Source: Hemileia vastatrix
Lineage: Eukaryota > Basidiomycota > Pucciniomycetes > Pucciniales > Zaghouaniaceae
Direction: 5' to 3'
Assembly: GCA_030280995.1 (NCBI GenBank)
Contig: JASXTE010000014.1
Location: 3,334,656 to 3,398,655 of the forward strand
DNA length: 64,000 nucleotides
Part shown: positions 23,941-33,100 of the stretch, one piece after another
Layout of the letters: the number at the start of each line of letters is the position of its first letter
Numbering within the stretch: the stretch's first letter is position 1
Translations under genes and position numbers: made by a program
The notes under the pieces: generated by a model
What the model was told of the DNA's origin: nothing
The model's input: the letters and a program-made list of their open reading frames with translations, nothing else
Database searches by the model: none

Positions 23941-24292
23941 CTAAATTGCAAGGAAAGGATCATGTTGCCCAAATAGATAGTTTTTAAAATGTAACGTGTT
24001 TTTTATGCATAGGCGCGTCCTTGGCTGCGATATTCTGAAACACAACTCATTATATTTCTTTATAGAGCTTAATGTAAAGTTAAATTCATGATTTAGGGAG
24101 AGACACGACTTACGGTGACTCTTTTGACAAAAATAGTCTCCCTTCATACCTCTTCTCATTCACAAGCATCGTCACCCGAATGCTTAGCATAGTTTTTCCG
24201 TCTCTCATACTTCCAACTAGGTGAAATTGAATTGTATAATGAAGCTTTGCACTCGAACAAGTAGCGATTGTATGGATATATTCTTTGCGCAA
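23941..24292 (-). CDS. Two-exon reading-frame fragment, unknown
   Basis: On the minus strand, open sequence from about 24292 (LVGSMRDGKTMLSIRVTM..., ending GRLFLSKESP) meets a canonical donor GTAAGT near 24115. An acceptor GTGTTTCAG near 24032 restores the frame (ISQPRTRLCIKN...), with a stop at 23941. The consensus sites and phase match suggest a real spliced gene fragment. No good ATG or promoter is evident, so it may be a pseudogene or the 3' end of something lost. Confidence 0.35.
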
Positions 24293-24836
24293 CACAGTTC
24301 AGCATGTTGGCCTAATAGCCTTAGGCGGATTCGATATTCTTACAATGGCGCTTTGGGAAATTGAGACCCGTCTCATTTTTGTTTCACCTTTTAGCTCACC
24401 CATGGCTCTTCAGTCACTACGCACCAAGTAAGACACTGCTCCCCAGAGCACACGCTACCGCGTTTGTTCAATGCCGCTCAGGCCACTCTCCCTTAAAGCA
24501 CTTCCTTTTTCGCTTCAAGGCTGCCCCCTCGCCCCTCTGCACTCTTTGAAACCTTAACACTCCGGATACCTCGGAACACGTGCCACTCTTTTGCCCAGCT
24601 CACTCCTCAGAGCGCATTGCTCTCTTTGAAATACCTAAAAAAAACACGATTAAATTTGATTCATCTTCCCTTTTATCTCCTTCTCCCATTACTCTCCAAG
24701 TCGCTTCTTTTCTTATTAACACAAAAAGATTTCATAACAATGTCCCCCTCTCTCAGTAGCTCCTAAAATGTTTCACCTTTAATTGCCCTTTGTTTTCCTT
24801 CATGCAAATGTTTTTGTAAAGGTAAGAAAAGGAAAG
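24293..24836. other. Locally GC-rich stretch without a clear gene
   Basis: 24300-24600 is noticeably richer in G+C than the rest and has repeated words such as GCTCA, CACTCT and GAGCGCA. The plus frame 24361-24549 (62 aa) has no recognisable features. Confidence 0.35.
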
Positions 24837-24908
24837 TGTCCCCTACAGGAGTCAAACCTGTGACCACTTATGACATGTTAGTTGCTCTAACCACTGAGCT
24901 AAGGAAAC
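24837..24908 (-). tRNA. tRNA-like sequence (possible tRNA pseudogene)
   Basis: The minus strand folds like a tRNA: acceptor arms GTTTCCT/AGGGGAC pair over 7 bp (two G-T pairs), D arm GCTC-AGTGGTTA-GAGC, T arm ACAGG-TTTGACT-CCTGT with 5 perfect pairs. It contains A-box-like TAGCTCAGTGG and B-box-like GGTTTGACTCC, with a TTTT run about 10 bases downstream. The anticodon arm ACTAA/TAAGT has one mismatch and its loop CATGTCA lacks the invariant T33, so the isotype is unclear (Thr-TGT by position, Met-CAT by loop resemblance). Probably a decayed gene. Confidence 0.5.
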
Positions 24909-25332
24909 CAGTGCAAGGTGCAACCACAACAGTTTTCCCACTCTCTTGTACCTAAGCTAAGCAGAATGTGCTCCTTCATGCCCCTAGCTAGGTGAGATTG
25001 CATGAGATAATAAAAAAAAAGTAAGAGACTGTGTGCCAAACTCTGTCACGCTTGCATTTCGGGTGGCAATGTCCCGCGCGAAAAAACTATTGGTGGTTAC
25101 GCAGGGCAGCAGTGAAATAGATTTTATTTTAACTTAGTTACTCAAACTCAGATGAGATAGCAGGTATATATACATGATGATACTGCGGCGTAGTTGAGAC
25201 CTAACAAAAACAAGACATGATGTCTCGTAATAAAACAGGACATCTGATCTCGCTCATGTTGCACACAAGCCATGCATCATGTCACGCATGTTGCTTGTAG
25301 GGGAGCGTAATTGAGTTGTGTGGTGTGAGTGT
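24909..25332. other. Intergenic stretch
   Basis: No gene seen. It contains several ATGCATGATGTC / ACATGATG-type words near 25170-25290 but no organised repeat. Confidence 0.4.
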
Positions 25333-25753
25333 GATGCACTATGCACCAAGAAAGATATCCCTGATGGGGATATCCAGCGCGAGTTAGGGATATTTTAGGG
25401 TGAGACATAAATTCAGAAAAATAAATGTAAGAAAAGTAAGTGCAAGAAAAATAAGTGCTAGAAAAGTCAGTTTAAGAAAAATCGTTAGCGACCATGAAGA
25501 AATTTTTTTTCAAAAAAAAATTGTAAAAAATCTGAAAAAAATAAAAAATGAAATAAAAAATCATTTTTCTGGAGAAAAAAAAATTAAAGAACAAAATATC
25601 CCATGGTTGCAAGATATTTTCCTTACACTTATTTTTCTCACTTATTTTTTGCACATATTTTCCTTACACATATTTTTCTCACTCATATTTTTCTATTCTT
25701 ATGTCCCTACAATATCCCCATCAGGGATACCTTACTTGGTGCGTAGTGATGCA
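25333..25753. mobile_element. Foldback element (about 420 bp, long inverted repeat)
   Basis: The left arm (TGATGCACTATGCACCAAG...TATCCCTGATGGGGATAT) and the right arm are inverted copies. Pairing continues inward through GTAAGAAAA(G/A)TAAGTGC-type subrepeats on the left, opposed by CTTACACTTATTTTTCT-type subrepeats on the right, up to about 25490 and 25610. The open frame 25400-25819 is an artefact of these subrepeats. Confidence 0.75.
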
Positions 25754-25883
25754 TGTACTACAAGACAGTTGCATGATTTTATGTCACATAACTTGTGCAT
25801 GACATGGGCTCCCGCATAAGGTTACATTTCATTGCGGGACATTGCCAACCAAAACGCAAATGTGACACAGTTTTGCCCACAGT

Positions 25884-25953
25884 GAGGTATCCCTGATGCG
25901 GATATCCAGCGTGAGTTAGGGATATTTTAGGGAGGGAAAAAAGGTCAGAAAAA
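25884..25953. mobile_element. Partial copy of the foldback element
   Basis: GGTATCCCTGATGCGGATAT through TTAGGGATATTTTAGGG repeats the left arm of 25333-25753, then breaks off where the next TIR element begins. Confidence 0.7.
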
Positions 25954-25955
25954 TA

Positions 25956-26152
25956 GGGGGTATCAAAGCTATAAATATTCCATTTCAAAATACCTCTTTT
26001 TTACACCAAATTAACCATGATTGTTTTTAATATATGGCATATTGTACCCCCAAAATACCTTTTTATGGAGCATTAATTTCAAGTTTGTGGCCTTCTTTTT
26101 GTGTTGTGAAATGCCTTTTAAATAATTAGAAATTTCTAACTTTGGTACACCC
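25956..26152. mobile_element. MITE-2 copy c (197 bp, inverted orientation)
   Basis: GGGGGTATCAAAG ... AACTTTGGTACACCC; the interior is the reverse complement of 21901-22097. It is flanked by TA and truncates the foldback copy on its left. Confidence 0.85.
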
Positions 26153-26155
26153 TAA

Positions 26156-26165
26156 TAGGGGTATC
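26156..26165. mobile_element. Left tip of MITE-3, cut by element C
   Basis: TAGGGG + TATC is the outermost part of a terminal repeat; it continues at 35893 after element C. gtatc is present twice because it is the target duplication of C. Confidence 0.8.
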
Positions 26166-27667
26166 TGTCAGCCTGTATATCCCCAGGACTGAGTAAAAAG
26201 TACTTATAAGTTATGTTAAACACATGAACTAGACATGGGAATAATAAATAAGAGTACACAAATAGTATACATAAGTAAAATTATGATAATACACAAAAAA
26301 ATGCCATTATAACACCTTATATACACACATATATCCACCTTTTATAGGTCTTATGTACTTAATATTAAGTTGGAATATGTTAGGGTAATCTTAAGAACCT
26401 TAAGTATAAGGCTACATAATTTTTAAGTACACTTAAAGCTGTTATATTCATTGTTTTATGCAAAAAACAAGAAATGCGCTTTATTTCACTTAAAAGTTGA
26501 CTATATGCGCTATAAAATTGAGAATATCAAAATTGCGCTTTGACAGATCAATTGGGCTCATTTAGAACTATTGATTTGGCTATTTAAATGCATAAAAATA
26601 ACACTTTTCAAATTTGGTGTTTTTTATGCCAGAAATGGCTTCTGTGTACTGGCCACATACTGCCTGCTTTTTTCCCGTGTGAATAGCTTCATTTTTAGCA
26701 AAGTTAGCTTTTTCACACTATAATTACCCCACATTCTACGCCCACTGTGGGGAAACACACTAAAATAGGCGACAGGCGCTTATTTAGTGTCCTAGCTTAA
26801 TTAATAATGCATTGACCTTGTTTATATGCACTAATTTCATTAATAACCTCACTCTTGGCACTTTATTTCATCACCACGCTTAAATTCGCCTAATTTTAGT
26901 CAAGGATTTACCCGTGCAAGCGCCTGCCAAGAACTGCATGTAGTTACCCCACATCTCACGCTCTTTTTTAAGTTTTTGGGTGGTTTCTCAGTCAATTTTG
27001 GTTATTTTTGAATGGGAATTTCACGTAGTATAATGTCAGGATTAGCCCCATTATTTCTACAGTCAATCCCCCTTATTATTAAGCTATTACTAACCTTAAA
27101 AAGTCTCCTTTAGTCTTTAATATTATTGTTTTATACGCATATACTCTCTTTTTGTCTTTTTCTTTAATTTTGATGGATTTCCCTTATTATTACAGGATTT
27201 TGGCGGTTGTTACTCTTCTAATTATGTCATGGGTTACTAGGAATGTTGATGGGCATGTCTATTAGTTGTTTAGAGGCGTCATTAACTGTGTATTGGGTGG
27301 TACATCAAGGGAATCATTGGGGAACTCAGTGTGTATAAAAGGAGGAGGTTTTTGGGTTGTATTTCTTCATTCTTTATCATTACAATTTAACCAATATAAC
27401 CAAATCAATTACAATACATATCAATTAGTACTTTTATAAGACTTCTGAATAGTATCTGAATTTATATAATCTATTTTTCTACCAACTATAAAGATTGTAA
27501 GCCATATATAAGAGTAGTGAGAATTATATTACTGAGACCTTTATATTTGATTATATTTTACAACTTAGTGGATTAAAACTACAGTATTCATATAGGACCA
27601 TTAAAATCTTCTAGACAACTGACTATTCAAGCTAGTTCATGTCCTTGTACTTGACCTTAGCCTGACA
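26166..27667 (+). repeat. 5' LTR of element C (1502 bp)
   Basis: TGTCAGCCTGTATATCCCC ... TTGACCTTAGCCTGACA. Contains GTGTATAAAAGGAGG near position 1170 of the LTR. Equal in length to the 3' LTR. The base after it starts attggggacc, where the primer binding site should lie; I cannot name the tRNA. Confidence 0.97.
27334..27340 (+). promoter_or_regulatory. TATA box in 5' LTR of element C
   Basis: TATAAAA in GTGTATAAAAGGAGGAGG, followed within about 40 bases by TTCTTCATTC; the same in the 3' LTR at about 35559. Confidence 0.65.
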
Positions 27668-28335
27668 ATTGGGGACCTTTCCTCAAGAATTCTGTTATAA
27701 TCCTGTAAGTGAAATTTTCAAAAGAAGGTGCACGTAAATAATATCCCTATAGAAATATTTGGATAATTACAACAGGTTGGGGTCACTTATATAGTGATTT
27801 CAGAAAAAGAAGCCCTGTTATATAATAAAATTGTGATATTGAATCAACAATTTTACCACTAATTTAACATATAATTGTTATTAGTGGGTCTGTCAATAGA
27901 CCAATTAAATTTGTGATCTTTGCAGATAAAATTTTTACCACTAATTTAACATAAAATTGTTCTTAGTGGGAGTCTGTCAATAGACGAATTAAATTTGTGA
28001 TCTTTGCAGATGATAACCAATTAAACTGATTAATTGTTTTCTTTTTACAGGACTCTTAATCCCTTTTTATTGGTTTGTAAAATTCATTTAATATTTGGAA
28101 AGAATCTTACTAACAAATTTTCTTTTTTAAATATAAATACACGGCTACATATTGTAGACCAGTTAAATCAAGTGACCACATAAAAGCATATTTGACTTTT
28201 GGCACTTAAAAATTCACTTAATACCAATAAGTAAGAAATAAAATTGTCTTCAGTGGTAATAAAAAATACTGATTAAACTCCTTTTTGAAGTTTTTCAAAT
28301 CTAAACTTTCAATTCTCTAAAAATTCCACGTAAAA
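27668..28335 (+). other. Leader of element C with an 82-bp tandem duplication
   Basis: TTTTACCACTAATTTAACAT ... ATCTTTGCAGAT occurs at 27851 and again at 27933, up to about 28015, with few differences. Each copy contains its own inverted words (CCACTAATTT / TTAGTGG; GTCTGTCAATAGAC). The CAGTTGAC repeats of A, B and D are not evident here. Confidence 0.8.
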
Positions 28336-30138
28336 ATGTGTGACAACAATGACATTGTAAGTAATAAGGCAAAACCTTATAACTTAAGAACTAGAGCTGA
28401 AAGACCTGTTACAGGACATCCAAATGGAGGGTCAAGAATCACCAGTAACAATAAACAACACCCCACCAATGTCCATGGAGGAAAAGGAAAAGCTCTTAAA
28501 ACAAATGTCAATAAAGAAGTCCAAAAACACCTTACAAGAGCAAATTCACTCCCTCTCAACCCTACTGAATACACTAACAATAAGAGTAAACAATATGTTA
28601 GACCAGATCAACAATCTGGAGAAAAGGGCGGCACAGGGCTTTATAGAAGTCAACCAGGCTCTAGTGGATATAAGGTCTCATCAACAACCAGTGGCACCAA
28701 ATACCACAGCAACACCTCCAGTCCCAGAAGAGGACCAAAAGATAACTGTAAGCAAATGGAAGTGGGATTGGTATGCCCAAAACTACAACAGTCCTCCTCA
28801 ACAGGGATCCAGAAGTCACCCTTACAGGGGAAAGCCAAGGAGAGGCAGGGGAAATGGAATAAGACCGTGGTAAGTCATCCATTTTCTCAAGATCAATTAT
28901 ATAATCCTAACAATGAATTACTTATAGGTAATGAAATTGATAGAGAGTTATTGGATATAATTGATAAGGATTTAAAAAATTATTCATTTGAAAATAACAT
29001 GTTAGACTTGTCATTACATGAGGACAATGTACATAGTTTTATTGATCATCAGGAAAATACTATTAATATAAAAATGGAATCAAATGAATTAAAAATTGAC
29101 CCTGATGATGAATCTTCTGAATTGGAAACAGACAAAATTGAATATTTTCTGAAAGAAAATCCAATGGAATCAAAAATAATTAGTAAATTATTATTAAGAA
29201 TTGAAAAATTGGAAGAATTCTCTAGAGAGTCCAACAATAATACAGAAAGTGTATTATTAAACATCACACAATCATTGAGTACAACAGCCAATAAGTTAAA
29301 ATTTATTGAGAATTCAAATAATGAATTGATCAATGAAAACAAAAGATTAAATTCTGAGATTAAAAATTTAGAAATTAAATTAGAACATTCTCAGAATATT
29401 ATGGCCACCATAGAGGGACGTGTAAAATTGTCTTTTTCAAATGTAAATGATACTTTAACTCATGTACCTGTAATAAAAGATAGGTTACAAAGAGTAGAAA
29501 TTGAGGTAGCCAACATTTTGAAAAATACTGAAACAATAAAGGATAATACCTCTTATGTAGAAAGAGTACCAGTTTTTATGAAACACTCTGATGATAAACC
29601 AATGATGGAACATGAACATAGTGTCATGGGCTCTGAGAATATAAAATCAGTAAAAGATGAAATCAATGATCATCTTTCTAAAGTGAGTGAATTACTCAAT
29701 ATTCCTCAGGTTAGGGAAGCAAAAACTAGCCAAAAGAACTGGCCTAAGTTAGATCAGTACCCTTCTTTTGACGGGGATTCAAAATCTGATTGGCAACAAT
29801 TCATACAAAGAATTGATAACTTAAAATTTTCATACAAATTACCTGATGAAGAAATTACTTCAAAGTTAATATCTTTATTTACAGATGTGGACTTATTATG
29901 GTTTGAATCTGTATTTAGTGAGGGAATTAATTACTCCTGGAATGAATGGAAGGCACTAATTGAAAGGCAATTTGGTGGCCCAAAATTTAGAATCACTCAA
30001 CAAAGACTGTATGAAAGGGCCAGATATAATCCAAATGCTGGAGATAAACCCATGGTCTTATTAATGAATTTAATAAAAATCATGAAAGCTATGGATCCAA
30101 AAATGGATTATGAAGAGTGGAAAGAAAAAATAATATAA
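28336..30138 (+). CDS. gag: Element C Gag (Gag-Pol frame up to the single stop)
   Basis: ATG 28336, 600 codons. Residues 1-180 are basic, low in order and share their DNA with the +1 frame 28424-28873. Residues 180-450 are acidic and coiled-coil rich (ISKLLLRIEKLEEFSRESN). Residues about 475-600 hold the capsid-like conserved block NWPKLDQYPSFDGDSKSDW, also found in A, B and D. It ends KEKII-stop at 30136-30138. A and D have Tyr at the equivalent codon (DKILYKLP, DRILYKLP) and read on, so TAA most simply replaces TAT or TAC. The real product was a Gag-Pol fusion of about 1,957 residues. Readthrough of this stop cannot be excluded but is not needed. Confidence 0.9.
   Translation: MCDNNDIVSNKAKPYNLRTRAERPVTGHPNGGSRITSNNKQHPTNVHGGKGKALKTNVNKEVQKHLTRANSLPLNPTEYTNNKSKQYVRPDQQSGEKGGTGLYRSQPGSSGYKVSSTTSGTKYHSNTSSPRRGPKDNCKQMEVGLVCPKLQQSSSTGIQKSPLQGKAKERQGKWNKTVVSHPFSQDQLYNPNNELLIGNEIDRELLDIIDKDLKNYSFENNMLDLSLHEDNVHSFIDHQENTINIKMESNELKIDPDDESSELETDKIEYFLKENPMESKIISKLLLRIEKLEEFSRESNNNTESVLLNITQSLSTTANKLKFIENSNNELINENKRLNSEIKNLEIKLEHSQNIMATIEGRVKLSFSNVNDTLTHVPVIKDRLQRVEIEVANILKNTETIKDNTSYVERVPVFMKHSDDKPMMEHEHSVMGSENIKSVKDEINDHLSKVSELLNIPQVREAKTSQKNWPKLDQYPSFDGDSKSDWQQFIQRIDNLKFSYKLPDEEITSKLISLFTDVDLLWFESVFSEGINYSWNEWKALIERQFGGPKFRITQQRLYERARYNPNAGDKPMVLLMNLIKIMKAMDPKMDYEEWKEKII
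28424..28873 (+). CDS. Overlapping +1 reading frame in element C gag (149 aa, conserved)
   Basis: ATG 28424, stop TAA 28871-28873, +1 to Gag. Residues about 25-75 form hydrophobic heptads (LSTLLNTLTIRVNNMLDQI). Then comes KITVSKWKWDWY, a Pro/Gln-rich linker, a basic tail YRGKPRRGRGNGI and the end RPW. D has the same order and spacing (VEVSKWKWDWLNTQWDY, YQGGRRRKS, KPW), and A and B carry recognisable copies. The overlapped Gag residues are not alignable between C and D, so selection seems to act on this frame. Function unknown: perhaps a nucleic-acid-binding accessory protein, or the true N-terminal part of Gag reached by frameshifting or splicing. Confidence 0.65.
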   Translation: MEGQESPVTINNTPPMSMEEKEKLLKQMSIKKSKNTLQEQIHSLSTLLNTLTIRVNNMLDQINNLEKRAAQGFIEVNQALVDIRSHQQPVAPNTTATPPVPEEDQKITVSKWKWDWYAQNYNSPPQQGSRSHPYRGKPRRGRGNGIRPW

Positions 30139-30141
30139 AAG

Positions 30142-33100
30142 TTGCCTATATCAGTTAGAGACATTATTGTAGCTAGAACTGAGACTGTCAGAGACACCTC
30201 TGGATTCATTAATATATGCAATGAGATATTATTAAACCACAAGTATGAAACCAAGTATAGTAATTACAGACAAAGTGTTGACGTGGTAAAACCTACTACA
30301 AGTAAGTTACCAGTTGAAAAGAAAAAACCTTCAGCTCCCCTTGTCCCTAAGAGACAAGAAAATAACACTTGTTACAAATGTAATGAACCTTGGGTTAAAG
30401 GTCACACGTGTAAGAAAAGAATAAATGTTATTGAAACCTCACAGAATTCTGAACCTAGTAATCATGAAGATGAGAATGTGGAATCCAGTGAGGATTGCAA
30501 GAGTAACATATCTTACAGTGATGATGAAAATGAGATATTTGTATTAGAACAGGATATAATGTTCCTGAATGATGCTATACCTCATACAGACACATCTTTA
30601 ACTTCCATAGAGGAAGCTGAAATAATTAAAGATGTATCTCATGACACTTACAAAATAACACCTATCAGAGCACCTATTATCATATGTGGAAAAGAAATGA
30701 ATGCCATTCTTGACACTGGGGCTGCAGGTAGTGTAGTTTCACTTAATGCATTAATGAAACTTGATAGTAAGTACCAGGAAAAACTAGAACCTGTTCAGAC
30801 AAAGAACTGGAGGGGTTTTGGTTCAGTATTAAATCCAATTGGCAAATACAAAACTGCTGTATTCTTTAAATATAATAATGGATATGTTAGAGCAGTTTGT
30901 GAATTTGTAGTAATGGATAATAATAATTGTAGTGATTGGTTTATTATTGGCAATGATTTATTGACAAAATTTGGCATTAAACTAGATCCTGCAAACAGTT
31001 GTTTCACCATAGGGGTGAATGGTAAAAGGAAATTCAAAATATTTTCTGAAAATTCAGTATATGCCATTTCTCCTAGAGAAGAACAACTGCAAGGTGGAAG
31101 AACCACAAATGAAGTGGGTGAATTGGAAAATGAAATCCAAAAGGCCTCTTTCAGTCCTCAACTCTCAAAAATTGAACAAGAAGACATTTTGAGATTGATT
31201 AAATCATATCCTATGCCATTTGCTCATGGATCAAATGAACTAGGATTGGTCAAAGACCATGAGATGAAAATCTCTCTAAGCTGTGATCTGGATAATATTC
31301 CTGGCAGCTTAAAAAAGAAACCTTACCCAGCATCTCCTGCAAAAAGGAAAGATATTGAAGACAATATAAAATTGTTGTTGGAAATGGGTATTGTTGAAAA
31401 AGTGGACACAACACCTAAGTATTGTGTCATTTCACCAGTATTAATCTCTTATGAAAAAGATAAGGCAAGATTATGCGGTGATTATAGAGCTCTGAATACA
31501 TATACAGTAGATGATATTTACCCTCTACCAAGGATAGCTTCTATCCATGCTACCTTACAAGGAGCAAAATATATTTCCTGTCTGGATGGGAACAAGGGTT
31601 ACCACCAGATTCCTGTGGAAAGAAATTCTCAAAATTACTTATTAATAACCACACATATGGGTATATATAAGTATGTGAGAATGCCATTTGGCCCAAAGAA
31701 TGCCCCTTCAGTCTTCCAAAAATTGATGGATAGTGTTTTTCATCAGGAAATGGTTGAAGGATGGCTATTGGTCTATATTGATGACATCATAGTGTTTTCA
31801 AAAACATATGATGAACATTTAAATCACCTGAAAAGAGTCTTTCAAAAAATGGATGAAATCAATATGACTATTGCATTAAAGAAATGTAAGTTTGGATTTC
31901 AATCCTTGAAAGTACTTGGACATGTTGTATCTGGATTACAAATTTGTGTTGACCAGAATAAAGTGGCAGCAATTAAAAACATTGGGATACCTAAAAATGT
32001 AAAAGAGGTTCAAAGTTTTTTGGGTATGTGTGGATATTATAGACAATATATTAAAAATTACCAATCCATTGCAGCCCCTTTAACAACATTAATCAGGAAG
32101 AATGAAGCTTTCATTTGGAATAATGAAAGACAACACGCCTTTACTAAATTAAAGGAATGTTTAATGTCAGCTCCAATATTGGGACTGCCAGATTTCACCC
32201 TACCTTTTATCTTGTACACTGATGCAAGTTTCATAGGTTTGGGTGCTGCTTTACAGCAAAAACAGATAATAAATGGAAAATTATCTGAAGTAGTTATCTG
32301 TTATATATCCAGAACCTTAAGAAAAACAGAATTAAGGTATGGTGCCACACAGCTAGAATGTTTAGCCATGGTGTGGGCTTTGGAGAAACTTCATTACTAT
32401 CTGGAAGACCAGAAGTTTGAACTTATAACAGATTGCAGTGCAGTAAAATCATTACTAAACATGAAAACACCTAATAGGCACATGTTTAGATGGCAACTAG
32501 CTGTACAAGAGTACAGAGGAAGAATGACAATCACTCACAGAGCAGGAACATTGCATTCAAATGTGGATTTATTATCCAGAAGTCCTTTGCCAAATGATGC
32601 TGACAACCCAGCTTATGTGCCTGAAAATGAGGTTATACATATATTTGGGATTTATATAGTGGATTTAGAAGAAGAGTTTATGCAAACTATATTGGAAAAT
32701 TATTCATCTGATAAAGATTTGTCTAAACTATCTACCATTCTTAATGATCCAACAAATGCCTCCATGAGTGCATTAATTAAAACCTTGCCTCCAAAGTATA
32801 AAAATGCGTTGGAAAAAGGTAAACTATCAATTGAAGATGGATATATATATTACAGGAAAAAGTTAAGCAATGTAATAGTAATACCACCTTCTATGAAAGA
32901 GTTAATGTTGAGTACTTGTCATGATGACATCTTAGCTGGTCATTTTGACTTTAACAAAACATTAACCAGAGTTAAAGATACAGCCTGGTGGATAAACATG
33001 AAAGAGGATGTACAAAAATACATTGAAACATGTGACTCTTGTCAGAAATCTAAAAGATTAACTGGGAAGAGAGCTGGGTTGTTACAACAAATAGAGCAGC

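Noticed and set aside
25400..25819. 139-aa ORF with RKVSARKIS-like repeats
   Set aside because: It lies within the arms of a foldback element; the peptide repeats come from DNA subrepeats.
28866..28928. Conserved intron joining the +1 ORF to Gag
   Set aside because: The donor and acceptor words are conserved, but the phases do not fit: the +1 frame ends in phase 2 and the acceptor leaves phase 1, so the junction again gives TGG TAA. Kept only as a finding on conserved splice-like sites.
30136..30141. Normal gag/pol boundary with stop readthrough in C
   Set aside because: A and D have a sense codon here, and the position lies before the zinc knuckle, inside Gag-type sequence. A point mutation is simpler.
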